Notes under the pieces: generated by a model
Told to the model about the DNA's origin: nothing
Database searches by the model: none
The model's input: only the letters and a program-made list of their open reading frames with translations
Made by a program: the position numbers and the translations under genes
NCBI GenBank assembly: GCA_014238905.1
Contig: JABAAE010000002.1
Location: forward strand, 248,001 to 312,000
Reading direction: 5' to 3'
Source of the DNA: Planctomycetota bacterium
GTDB lineage: Bacteria > Planctomycetota > Planctomycetia > Pirellulales > Pirellulaceae
DNA: 64,000 nt
Part shown: positions 55,508-64,000 of the stretch, in pieces
How the letters are laid out: every line of letters starts with the position of its first letter
How positions within the stretch are numbered: position 1 is the first letter of the stretch

Positions 55508-56557
55508 CTAGTACGAGGTGGTTCCACCGTCGTTGCGAGCACCTAGGTTACGCCAAACGGTAATGTCAATTGTTTCAGGGATAAAATCGACTGAACCATC
55601 AACACGAGCAGCATTCACACCCGAAGGGTGATTACTATTAGCTGTGTAAATGCTATTGAGAACCATCCAATCGGACTGACCGTTTCGGTGATGGCAAACT
55701 GGCTCGTTAGGAGCCATCGTGCAGGAAAATCCGCCGCCAAAGGCACTCCACGACGCTGCCCAACCCGCCCCACGTAGACCGCGGCGACCACCCTCAATTG
55801 GGTTGGTTTGGTTCAGACAGGCATCTCGGCATTCATCAACATTGTTACAGGTAATCCAGTCCATCACGTGATAAAACTTGCCATAGCCACCGTCATCAGG
55901 AATGAACTCAGAGTAATAAAGCGTGTTGCTGGTTCCATCTTTAGCACTAGCCATATCTCGCTTTTGATTACCCAACCAATCTGGAACACCATAAACGGCG
56001 ATCATCCCATTGGCCTTATCGGGGTTACCGTTGGCAGGCGTCACTGGCCAAACACCAGGGGTTGTTCCAATGCAGATTGAATAAGTATGCAAACCCTGCT
56101 CGCCACTGACAGCACCGCCCGGAGTGGTAGTACCCGCTGAAGGGCAAACGAACATCGGGAATTTTTGGCTTTGCCCCTCAATGTTTCCGTTGCCGCCCCA
56201 ACCCCGGTTATCCCAAGGATCGGAGTTGTAAGCTGTTTTGTCATGCGCGTTGGTTTGCTCCAAAAACGGAAGCAACGGCACCTTCTCCGAAAACGCACCG
56301 CGACGAGTCCAACCGCCATTCGACGGGTCAACGTTCCAACCAACAGTGATTGGTAACTTCTTCAGGGTGTCATGGTAATTGTGAGCAGCCAACACGAGCT
56401 GCTTCAGGTTATTTGTGCAGGAAGCCCTGCGAGCAGCTTCACGAGCTGCTTGAACTGCCGGAAGCAATAAAGCGATCAGAATTCCAATAATCGCTATCAC
56501 TACCAACAACTCGACCAGCGTAAACGCTTTTCGAGATGTGGATGGGTGAGTCACCAT
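55508..56557 (-). CDS. DUF1559 prepilin-like protein
   Basis: A 349-residue exported protein with a type IV pilin-like N-terminus: basic MVTHPSTSRK, then AFTLVELLVVIAIIGILIAL with the Phe+1/Glu+5 prepilin cleavage context. The DUF1559 mark REAARRASCTNNLKQLVLAA and the C-terminal HPSGVNAARVDGSVDFIPET (H-x8-DGS pattern) are clear. A Cys-rich insert (CNNVDECRDACLN) is present mid-protein. The family is hugely expanded in planctomycetes and linked to fibres or secretion. ATG 56557 has GGAG eight bases upstream. It sits at the centre of a symmetric gene block. Confidence 0.9.
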   Translation of the reverse strand: MVTHPSTSRKAFTLVELLVVIAIIGILIALLLPAVQAAREAARRASCTNNLKQLVLAAHNYHDTLKKLPITVGWNVDPSNGGWTRRGAFSEKVPLLPFLEQTNAHDKTAYNSDPWDNRGWGGNGNIEGQSQKFPMFVCPSAGTTTPGGAVSGEQGLHTYSICIGTTPGVWPVTPANGNPDKANGMIAVYGVPDWLGNQKRDMASAKDGTSNTLYYSEFIPDDGGYGKFYHVMDWITCNNVDECRDACLNQTNPIEGGRRGLRGAGWAASWSAFGGGFSCTMAPNEPVCHHRNGQSDWMVLNSIYTANSNHPSGVNAARVDGSVDFIPETIDITVWRNLGARNDGGTTSY

Positions 56558-56691
56558 AGAGGGTCTCCGTATGAAACAAAAATATGTAGGAATGAGACGT
56601 GTCATTTTGTAACTATAGATCAAAAAGCTGGTTTTTACAATCGATTCCCCGCCTTTACCGAGTTCAAACACTCAAAAGAGGCCTAAATCAC

Positions 56692-58584
56692 CTATTTCTT
56701 CCTCCCCGCCTTCGATAACATCGGCTCGACGACGACTTTGCTAAGTTTCAACGGAATAATAGACCCGTTAATACCGGTCTGACCGGACGGCCAATTGACA
56801 CCCCAACCCTCGTGATTCTCGGGATTTACGAGGATTTTACCGGTATGGGTCGACAAGTAACTGCCACCCCCTTGGTGAAACATCCTTCCCTTGGCGTTCG
56901 CCCCTCCGCTAGATAATCGGACACCGATCCCATCACGATTGGAAAGGGTACCGACCACCTGTAATCCTATGGGCTGGCCCTTGATCTGAGGCGTCACATT
57001 TTCCAATAACGCTGGCCGCTGATTTTGATGTCCAATCACAAAATCAGTGTCCCCATCGTTATCCAAGTCCGCTACCGCTAATGCCCGACCGGAATGGACG
57101 GCTTCAAAATAGTCCCCGGCAACCTTTGCCAGCACAAAACGGCCTTTTTGATTCTTCCAAATCAAGCAAGGTTGCAGATGCTGCTGACCCTTCTCGAATG
57201 CCTTGATATTAGGATCGACGTGCCCATTGGTGACGATGACATCCTTCCAACCATCAAAATCGATATCTACAAATTCGGTGCCCCAACCTACCCATGGCCG
57301 CGCACCTTCTCCAAGGCGATTAGCGCGTGCCACTTCGGCAAACTGTAAATTTCCCAGCCCCTTGTAAAATGAATTATATTCCTCCGAAAAGTTTGTGCAA
57401 AACAAATCGATATGGCCGTCCTGATTAATATCACCGGCAGCCACTCCCATACTCGCTTTGGAACCACCATTGGGCCCATAACCGGTGGACGACAATTCAG
57501 TTTTGTTTTGGAAAACATGGCCTTTGGAATTGATCAACAACAAATTGGGATGCATATCATTTCCACAATAGAGATCAATTAAACCATCATTGTTGAAATC
57601 AGTGGCAATGACCCCCTGGGTACGATAGTCCTCCTGTTTTCTCTGGCCATTCTTTCCGGTTACAAATGTGTAGATCCCGCTTTTTCGGGAAACGTCCGAA
57701 AAGGAACCATCACCGTTGTTTTCATAAAGAATATCTGGCTGTGGTCGCACCGATGTCGGGCTACAAAACCGGGGCTCGTTTTGCTCACGATCACCGCAAT
57801 TATTTTTTATTTCCAAATTCCAAATGCCGTAATTACAAACATAGATATCCAATGCTCCGTCATGGTTGTAATCCAGAAAAACACAACTGGTTGCCCAGCC
57901 TGGTGTCTCGGGAACCTCGGCGGGGAGCCCTGTTGCCCGCTCTGGTCGACCATGGGGGATACTTTCCCCGACCACCTTTTCAAAGCTCCCATCTCCCTGA
58001 TTGTGAAATAGTACGTTTTCTCCATAACAGCCGACATAAACGTCTGAGAAACCATCATTATCGAAGTCACCAATCGCGATGCCGCTGGTATACCCCGCAT
58101 GCCCCAAATTGGATTCCGGGGTCGCCTTACGAAACTGCCAATTTCCCAAATTTCGATAAAGCTGATTTGCATGAAAGGCATCATTCACTTCCAATGGAAA
58201 TGACTTCCCACTTCCAAAATAAAGATCTTCCAAACCATCACGATCAAAATCCACGATACCAATGCCGCTACCATTGGCAGCCGGAAAAGCGCGTTGCGCG
58301 TCAAAGCCGGAGTAATGAACGAAATCGATGCCGTTGTCCCGGTGCCAAACAAAAGAGAAATCAGGATCCTTTTCACTGCCGGATTGCGATCCACCTTTGT
58401 TGGCGGTGATTTTCTTTAAATCAAACTTTTTCTTTGTAGAAGTTTTACCCGCAGTCAATCGTTTTCCGGGTTCAGATTTCTGGACGTTCTTCCCCGTCGA
58501 TTTACCACATCCACCGGTCAGAAGGCAGGTTCCAAGGAGGAAGTAAAGGAGATGGCGCAGGATTTGATTTCCATTTTTCGTCAT
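56692..58584 (-). CDS. FG-GAP/VCBS repeat and ASPIC/UnbV domain lipoprotein (ASPIC-A)
   Basis: A 630-residue relative of ASPIC-B. Signal peptide TKNGNQILRHLLYFLLGTCL ends in a GGC lipobox. FG-GAP/VCBS loops include DFDRDGLEDLYFGS, DFDNDGFSDVYVGCYG, DYNHDGALDIYVCNYG, DFNNDGLIDLYCGND and DLDNDGDTDFVIGH. The ASPIC/UnbV end reads LSNRDGIGVRLSSGG, GGGSYLSTHTGK and WGVNWPSGQ. Shared order with ASPIC-B indicates duplication. ATG 58584 is preferred; an in-frame TTG at 58722 would add 46 residues without a signal. It follows TPR-A. Confidence 0.83.
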   Translation of the reverse strand: MTKNGNQILRHLLYFLLGTCLLTGGCGKSTGKNVQKSEPGKRLTAGKTSTKKKFDLKKITANKGGSQSGSEKDPDFSFVWHRDNGIDFVHYSGFDAQRAFPAANGSGIGIVDFDRDGLEDLYFGSGKSFPLEVNDAFHANQLYRNLGNWQFRKATPESNLGHAGYTSGIAIGDFDNDGFSDVYVGCYGENVLFHNQGDGSFEKVVGESIPHGRPERATGLPAEVPETPGWATSCVFLDYNHDGALDIYVCNYGIWNLEIKNNCGDREQNEPRFCSPTSVRPQPDILYENNGDGSFSDVSRKSGIYTFVTGKNGQRKQEDYRTQGVIATDFNNDGLIDLYCGNDMHPNLLLINSKGHVFQNKTELSSTGYGPNGGSKASMGVAAGDINQDGHIDLFCTNFSEEYNSFYKGLGNLQFAEVARANRLGEGARPWVGWGTEFVDIDFDGWKDVIVTNGHVDPNIKAFEKGQQHLQPCLIWKNQKGRFVLAKVAGDYFEAVHSGRALAVADLDNDGDTDFVIGHQNQRPALLENVTPQIKGQPIGLQVVGTLSNRDGIGVRLSSGGANAKGRMFHQGGGSYLSTHTGKILVNPENHEGWGVNWPSGQTGINGSIIPLKLSKVVVEPMLSKAGRKK

Positions 58585-58722
58585 TGGCAAAACTTGATGA
58601 ATCTCCAGTGAGATCAACCGACGCGGTGTTTTTACGAGCGAATCTTTCACTGGCGAGTACCTGTTGTTTTCAAAAGAGTCAATTTCGTCCACTACAAAAA
58701 ACAGTTGTAGGATGAAGATCAA

Positions 58723-60201
58723 TTAAAAAATGTCCACCGGTACATCGGTAAGCGGTGGAAGCTCAGATTTTTCTCGCACCGCTTTCAATAGTCTTCGGGA
58801 AAAATCGTCATTCATGTTTTCAATCACAGGCTGTAACAACTGACTTGCCTGTCCCCAGTTGCCATCTTTGGCAAAATCATAAGCTCGCAGTACAGCCGCC
58901 CAATAGCTCCCCGTTTTGCTTTGCAAAGCAGAGCGAATGGTATTTATTCTCAATTCACGGTTTCGTAACTCCTTGGTTCTCTCGCCGAACTGTAAGGCCT
59001 CCTTTTCCTTCCCTTGCATGGCCAATGCACGCTGCATCAAGTAGGTCGTGCTGCTCTTTTCCTCAATACCTGCAGCACGCAATTGAACCAGCAACTCAAT
59101 CGCATCTTGCGGCCTACTTTCCAGCAGGGCAACATTTGCCAAACCCTCCCGGGCAATCAAACTTGGCCTCAAACCGGTTTGACTTTCGAATTCCAATAAG
59201 CGAGTCCAAAACAACTTGGACTTTTCTAAATCCCCAAGGTCGTCATAGGCAACACCAATTGCCTCAATCGACTGACCTGCTGTTTTGGGATCCATCGGAC
59301 GTCCATTGACAAAATAATTTTTTGTCAGGCTTTTTTCCATCATGGCAATCGAAGATTCAATGTCGCCTTGTTCGTACTTGAGTACCCCAAGCTCATAAAG
59401 AAAAAAATGGGGGGGAATTTTCAAACTCGTCAAATCAGGATCGATTTCCAGACAATAGTCCCACTGCTCGATAGCCTCCAAACCATTCCCCCGTTTAGCC
59501 TGGACCAAACCCAGCAAGTAACGCGCCTGCATCTCAAATCCCTCGACGCCCATTAGATCATTGGCGGTTTGAACAGCTCGGTCGACCTCACCCAACTGAC
59601 TTTGACAAACCGTCATCAGGTAGAGTGCCTCACCCAACTTTTGGTTTTTTTCAGTTTTCGAAAAACTGTCAAGCTCGCCCCGACTGATATAGGCCATCAC
59701 TCCGATCCAGTTACTGTAGGCTTCGTTATAAAACGAGAGCATTGTCAGCGATTTGGCAAACGCAAACTGATCCTCAAATTGAAAGACGCCTTCCACTCTT
59801 TCGTAAATATCCTTGCATTTTTCAAATTCCTCCAAGCCGGCATGAGCGCGAGCTTTGAGAGACATGGCCACTAGATCATTCGGATAGTCTTGCAAATACT
59901 CATTCAACACCGTCATCGCAAAACCGAAATCACGATCGCGGATTTTCTGCTGTGCCTCCAGAACAGGTAGTCGTTGCCAATAATCAATGAAAAAAAGACC
60001 ACCTGGTACCGCGGCGACAACGATCAGTAAAAGAAATAGAACACGCTTTCTTTGCCCTTTGGCAGGTTTTTCCCGATCTCCATCGTTAGCGTGAACCGCA
60101 TTATCGACCAAACTTCCATCCCCGGAATCCAGACCCCGAGTGCCCTTTCCCCGTGCGTCCAAATCAGCCGATTTTTTTTTCTTTTTAGATTTGTTTGTCA
60201 T
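58723..60201 (-). CDS. membrane-anchored TPR protein (TPR-A)
   Basis: A 492-residue protein with a very basic, polar N-terminus (KSKKKKKSADLDARGKG, residues 4-20), one membrane helix (VLFLLLIVVAAVPGGLFFID) and a long TPR array from about residue 85 to 470. Example repeats are DLVAMSLKARAHAGLEEFEK and LTSLKIPPHFFLYELGVLKY. The N-terminus is cytosolic and the TPR part lies outside the membrane. It is the first gene of the minus-strand cluster and the positional mirror of TPR-B. No enzyme motif. Confidence 0.75.
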   Translation of the reverse strand: MTNKSKKKKKSADLDARGKGTRGLDSGDGSLVDNAVHANDGDREKPAKGQRKRVLFLLLIVVAAVPGGLFFIDYWQRLPVLEAQQKIRDRDFGFAMTVLNEYLQDYPNDLVAMSLKARAHAGLEEFEKCKDIYERVEGVFQFEDQFAFAKSLTMLSFYNEAYSNWIGVMAYISRGELDSFSKTEKNQKLGEALYLMTVCQSQLGEVDRAVQTANDLMGVEGFEMQARYLLGLVQAKRGNGLEAIEQWDYCLEIDPDLTSLKIPPHFFLYELGVLKYEQGDIESSIAMMEKSLTKNYFVNGRPMDPKTAGQSIEAIGVAYDDLGDLEKSKLFWTRLLEFESQTGLRPSLIAREGLANVALLESRPQDAIELLVQLRAAGIEEKSSTTYLMQRALAMQGKEKEALQFGERTKELRNRELRINTIRSALQSKTGSYWAAVLRAYDFAKDGNWGQASQLLQPVIENMNDDFSRRLLKAVREKSELPPLTDVPVDIF

Positions 60202-60997
60202 TCATCCCGTCCGAGCATTGGGCACTTGGTCAACGCGACCAACATCCTGCCGACCAAAATCCAATTCCTATTGCGAAAAATTGGAAGTCCGGGCGACATT
60301 CGCAGTATCCAGAACAATCCAATAAGGGGCAACTAGCCAATCCAGGAGCAAATGCGTTGGCAGAGAACTATTCGTCGGTCAACCTCTGGATGTCGGAAAC
60401 GGTGCCGACCTCCTTGTATCATACGTTTTTGGCTCGGGAATTGTTGAAAAAGCATGAGTAAGTCGTCCAAATTTAATCGGGTTCTGGTTGATTTTACTCT
60501 ACTGGACGAGTTTCACGGCGCTGGTTCCTACCACCACTGACGCTTACAACAGGGCACTGAACTGCGGGTGATCGCAGTTGGCTCAGCATCGAGGACCTGT
60601 TCATGATGGTCAGTGATGCTCACCTCGTCTTTGTGAGCGCTGGTCAACGCTCTTCAGCGAATCACCATCGATGATTTCCACACTCCACAAGCCGCTGAAA
60701 ACATTTTGATCGTTTTGGAATGCCGATGCACCAGAACTGACCGACCGTCGATCATCTTCAGGACCTTGATTATCTCTCACCAACACCGCCCGCGATGACA
60801 AAATCCCCGCTCCAACCACAACGGCAACCACCGATGAGAAATCAACTATCCGTTGGACGGCCTCGACATGGATTTACAGATTGCTCAATGAAAACACTTT
60901 CATTTGATTTCGACCCGAAAAACAGCCACTTTTAGGTGCCACTGCCACTAGCGAAAAATAAACCGATGGTCATCGACCACAAGGTCCGAAAGCTTGA
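60202..60997. other. gene-poor region, possible gene remnant
   Basis: About 800 bases between TPR-A and hemL. Only weak frames are seen. On the minus strand 60610-60831 encodes ~73 residues with a hydrophobic start (VVAVVVGAGILSSRAVLVRD) and an unremarkable tail, not recognised. It could be a small membrane protein or the decayed piece of a larger gene. No RNA gene was found. Confidence 0.35.
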
Positions 60998-62293
60998 TTA
61001 GGAGTTTCTCTTTAGCTCTGCAAAAACCGATTCAGCGGCCAGTACGGTCTTTGCAATATCCTCGTCCGTATGCGCTGCCGAAACAAAAAGCGCCTCGTAT
61101 TGACTACATGGCATGTAGATCCCCTGGTCCATCAACCCCCAGAAATATTCCGCAAATCGGTGAGTGTCACACCGACTCGCCGAGGACCAATCGACCACCG
61201 GATCCTCGGTAAAAAACAGCGTCAACATGCTCCCCACCCGATTTGTCTGACAGGCTATTTGGTGTTTTTCGGCAGCGGCAATCAAACCCAATTCCAACTT
61301 GTCGGTGAGCGATTCCAAATACTCATAGGGTGGGTTTTCTTTCAACTGTGTCAGGGTGGCGATGCCCGCTGCCGTCGCCACCGGATTGCCCGAAAGCGTT
61401 CCTGCCTGGAATACTTTTCCAGCAGGTAAAATATTGGCCATGATTTCTTTTTTTCCGCCAAATGCTCCCAATGGAAACCCGCCACCGACTATCTTTCCCA
61501 TCGTCGTCAGATCCGGCGTTACACCGAAAATAGATTGAGCTCCACCGTAGGCGACCCGAAAACCGCACATGACTTCATCGAAGATAAGTACAATTCCATT
61601 TTCTTCGGTCAACGCCCGCACTGAATTTAAAAACTCGGAGGACGGAGTGACACAGCCCATATTGCCGCAGACCGGCTCCATGATGACACAAGCAATTTGG
61701 CTGCCATGTTTTTCAATGGCATGATTCAAGCCTTCCACATCATTGTACTCCAGTACAATTGTATCTCTTCCGGTCGCCGCGGTTACACCAGGAGAGTTGG
61801 GCACCGAAAGCGTCGCCGCCGCGCTTCCAGCGGCAACCAACAAGCTATCGACATGCCCATGATAATTTCCAGAAAATTTGATAATCAAGTCTCGTCCAGT
61901 GTAGCCGCGTGCCAGTCGTATCGCGCTCATCGTGGCCTCGGTGCCACTGCTTACCAGGCGGACCATATCCACTGAATCCACTGCATCGACGATCAACTCC
62001 GCTAAACCGTTTTCGCCCTCTGTCGGTGCTCCGTAAGTGGTTCCACGATCGATAGCCGAATGGACCGCTTCTGATACCTTGGGAAACTGATGACCAAGAA
62101 TCATTGGCCCCCAAGAGCCGATAAAGTCAATGTACTGATTTCCATCAACATCAAAGAGATACCCGCCCTCGCCCCGCTCGATGACGATCGGCTCGCCGCC
62201 AACAGCCCCAAAGGCGCGAGCCGCACTGTTAACACCACCAGGCATCAACTCTTGGGCCCTTTTGAAAATATCGTGGCTTTTTTTTCGGTTCAT
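60998..62293 (-). CDS. hemL: glutamate-1-semialdehyde 2,1-aminomutase
   Basis: A 431-residue PLP enzyme that makes 5-aminolevulinate from glutamate-1-semialdehyde, the tetrapyrrole entry step. MPGGVNSAARAF at the start, SWGPMILGHQFP, RLVSSGTEATMSAIRLARG, IFDEVMCGFRVAYGGAQ and the PLP lysine in TTMGKIVGGGFPLGAFGG are diagnostic. ATG 62293 is used (MNRKKSHDIFKRAQ), not TTG 62308. It lies 141 bases after the thioredoxin-domain gene on the same strand. Confidence 0.94.
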   Translation of the reverse strand: MNRKKSHDIFKRAQELMPGGVNSAARAFGAVGGEPIVIERGEGGYLFDVDGNQYIDFIGSWGPMILGHQFPKVSEAVHSAIDRGTTYGAPTEGENGLAELIVDAVDSVDMVRLVSSGTEATMSAIRLARGYTGRDLIIKFSGNYHGHVDSLLVAAGSAAATLSVPNSPGVTAATGRDTIVLEYNDVEGLNHAIEKHGSQIACVIMEPVCGNMGCVTPSSEFLNSVRALTEENGIVLIFDEVMCGFRVAYGGAQSIFGVTPDLTTMGKIVGGGFPLGAFGGKKEIMANILPAGKVFQAGTLSGNPVATAAGIATLTQLKENPPYEYLESLTDKLELGLIAAAEKHQIACQTNRVGSMLTLFFTEDPVVDWSSASRCDTHRFAEYFWGLMDQGIYMPCSQYEALFVSAAHTDEDIAKTVLAAESVFAELKRNS

Positions 62294-62434
62294 GGATCGT
62301 ATTCGCAAACTGTTCTAAAGGATACCAATCTGACGTCGTCAACTTCGGATGCCGTAAAATTCGGACCCTGTGAAGATCCGAAACCGTAAGAATCGTTGCC
62401 CCAGCACCCAGCAGAACCCCGACGGTGTTGGTGT

Positions 62435-64000
62435 TCATTCAATCGATGTTTTTTTCGTTTCGAGATAGGCCTTTACCGCTACCAGCATGCGAGGCGCCGA
62501 AGCGGGCGCCCTCTGCAGAAGGTTGCCAACGGCAAGGATGGTCTGTTTGCATTTTTCCATCAAATCGACCCGCTTCAATTTCGAGCCCAAATATTGCAAG
62601 TTGTCTGCGGATACTGAAATCCCGGACGGCCGAGCGCCATCAACAGGGTTTTTGGCACGAGCCAAGAGGGATTCATGGTCGTTGGACGTGAAAAAGTAAC
62701 CTCCCAATTTTTCATCCCAAAACAACTCGTTCTGCTTATCCTGCAAAGCAACAGCCTTTTGAAGCCACTGTGGATCATCGGTAGCCTGGTGCAAAGCAAT
62801 TAACCCGTCGATAAGAAACGCGTAATCATCGAGATAAGCGTTTAGTTTGGCCTGGCCTCCACCGTAGGTCCTTAAAAGCCGACCGTCTCGTTGAAGGTGC
62901 TCCAAAACGAATAGAGCAGCCTTGGAGGCAGTTTCGATGTACTCCTTGTTGTCCAAGACCCGGCCCGCATCGGCAAACCCTTTGATCATCAATCCGTTCC
63001 ATGAGGAGAGTATTTTTGTATCCAGCAGCGGCCGGGCTCTTGAGGACCGTACTTTAAACAACTTCATACGAAGTGGCTTTAGTTTATCGTTCATCTCAAC
63101 AACCGACATACCACGATTTTCGGCAAGGCTGGCAGCAGGAAGGGAGAATTGTGGCGCATAAAATTTCTCTTCAAAATTCGGCGCGCGATCGATTTGATAG
63201 ACATTCTTAAATAAATCAAAATCTGCCTCATCGCCGACAATTTCCTCGATTTCAGCTCGGGTCCAACGGTAGTACTTTCCCTCTTCATCTTCCGATTCAG
63301 CATCCAATGCCGAATAAAATCCACCCTCGGGCGAGGTCAATTCCGCAGAAACAAAGGTCAGCAACTCATCAATCACCAGCCGGTATTCGTCTTGGGGGAA
63401 AAGTTGATAAGCCGATGCATAGACCGATACCAACTGAGCATTGTCGTACAACATCTTTTCGAAGTGTGGGATTCGCCAGAACCGATCAACGCTATAACGG
63501 TGAAACCCACCACCAAAATGATCTCTGATTCCTCCCATCGCCATTCGATCAAGTGATGTCAGCAACATCTCCTTGGCAACGTTTTCCTCTTTGTTGATCC
63601 GCAGGACTTCCAGCAACAGGACAAGATTAGAAGGCTCTGGAAACTTAGGACGATTCGGATTGCCGTCGGTAAATCCAAACCCACCATTTTCTTTGTCAAA
63701 CTGCTTGAATAGATCACCTACGGCATCATCAATCCAATCCTGATTCACTTCAAGCAGCTTATTGGTGTAGGAAGCCTCTAAACGCTGCTTGACGATTTTG
63801 GTTACCTGATTGGAATCGGAAATAATGGTTTGGGGAGTTTTCTCCCAAACCTCCTGAACGCGAGAAATAAGTGTCAGAAAACCTGGTGTATTAGGCCCTC
63901 GATCGCCATCCCGAGCCGGCATGTAGGTCGTGCCAAAAAAAGGTTGAGCCTCAGGGGTCAGGAACATCGACAGCGGCCACCCCCCTCGACCCTGGTTGAT
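62435..64000 (-). CDS. YyaL/DUF255-type thioredoxin-domain protein (5' end outside the window)
   Basis: At least 521 residues; the reading frame stays open to the right edge. The visible start GGWPLSMFLTPEAQPFFG is the end of the thioredoxin-like DUF255 domain of the YyaL/spermatogenesis-associated 20 family. It is followed by the (alpha/alpha)6 barrel with GGFHRYSVDRFWRIPHFEKM, LTSPEGGFYSALDAESEDEE and LSSWNGLMIKGFADAG. The catalytic CxxC-type start lies beyond the window. Role uncertain; members are linked to redox or glycan handling. Its stop overlaps an ATG by 3 bases, hinting at coupling to whatever follows. Confidence 0.88.
   Translation of the reverse strand: MNQGRGGWPLSMFLTPEAQPFFGTTYMPARDGDRGPNTPGFLTLISRVQEVWEKTPQTIISDSNQVTKIVKQRLEASYTNKLLEVNQDWIDDAVGDLFKQFDKENGGFGFTDGNPNRPKFPEPSNLVLLLEVLRINKEENVAKEMLLTSLDRMAMGGIRDHFGGGFHRYSVDRFWRIPHFEKMLYDNAQLVSVYASAYQLFPQDEYRLVIDELLTFVSAELTSPEGGFYSALDAESEDEEGKYYRWTRAEIEEIVGDEADFDLFKNVYQIDRAPNFEEKFYAPQFSLPAASLAENRGMSVVEMNDKLKPLRMKLFKVRSSRARPLLDTKILSSWNGLMIKGFADAGRVLDNKEYIETASKAALFVLEHLQRDGRLLRTYGGGQAKLNAYLDDYAFLIDGLIALHQATDDPQWLQKAVALQDKQNELFWDEKLGGYFFTSNDHESLLARAKNPVDGARPSGISVSADNLQYLGSKLKRVDLMEKCKQTILAVGNLLQRAPASAPRMLVAVKAYLETKKTSIE

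Noticed and set aside
60610..60831. 73-residue minus-strand frame with a hydrophobic start.
   Set aside because: No recognisable family, weak start context; kept only as a note on the gene-poor region.
62229..62438. A 69-residue minus-strand frame whose ATG overlaps the thioredoxin-domain stop (ATGA).
   Set aside because: It runs 65 bases into hemL and has no family match. The overlap may be chance or may only re-initiate translation toward hemL.

Overview
The window looks like a planctomycete chromosome (phylum-level call only). The evidence is a complete microcompartment operon of the Planctomycetes-Verrucomicrobia type, prepilin-like DUF1559 and ASPIC/UnbV repeat proteins, a secreted protease with the N-terminal LEERLAL-type motif common in this phylum, a sulfatase, and ThuA, PmoA-like (DUF6807) and CcsA-N-like secreted domains. 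No rRNA, tRNA, CRISPR array, prophage or insertion sequence was seen.

Layout. Positions 1-9.8 kb hold a gene fragment, a condensation-type acyltransferase, an unidentified 469-residue protein, cysteine synthase, a ROK sugar kinase, a large exported subtilase, a Rossmann-like protein and a PilZ protein. Positions 9.9-17.3 kb carry a polytopic membrane protein, mnmG, a Na+/Ca2+ exchanger-type transporter and a membrane-anchored coiled-coil protein. Positions 17.8-24.7 kb are core housekeeping on the plus strand (coaE, rho, ribH, nusB, ftsY, purN), interrupted by one minus-strand ThuA protein.

Positions 24.8-33.5 kb are the centrepiece: a twelve-gene plus-strand bacterial microcompartment operon. 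It encodes a DeoR regulator, PduL, two hexamer shell proteins, an acetate-kinase-like enzyme, three pentamer shell proteins, a CoA-acylating aldehyde dehydrogenase, an unassigned protein with a cargo-type N-terminus, a class II aldolase and a malate/lactate dehydrogenase. By analogy with the characterised planctomycete system, the aldolase would split fuculose- or rhamnulose-1-phosphate to lactaldehyde. The dehydrogenase, PduL and kinase would then turn the aldehyde into an acyl-CoA, an acyl phosphate and finally a free acid plus ATP inside the shell. A perfect palindrome overlaps the -35 box of a promoter-like sequence ahead of the regulator and suggests autoregulation.

Positions 33.5-43.5 kb hold an FAD monooxygenase, trmB, a FabZ-like dehydratase, a 33-residue Lys/Arg-rich protein, trpD, a nucleoside hydrolase with no normal start codon, and an AstA / class III aminotransferase / M20 hydrolase cluster that looks like a partial or variant arginine (or lysine/ornithine) catabolic route. 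Positions 43.5-52.3 kb carry mostly exported proteins: sulfatase, CcsA-N-like protein, DUF6807 protein, glutamine cyclotransferase, STN-like protein, EF-hand lipoprotein and a small lipoprotein. Positions 52.4-60.2 kb form a minus-strand cluster with mirror-symmetric order TPR, ASPIC, DUF1559, ASPIC, TPR. The window ends with hemL and the truncated gene of a YyaL-type thioredoxin-domain protein.
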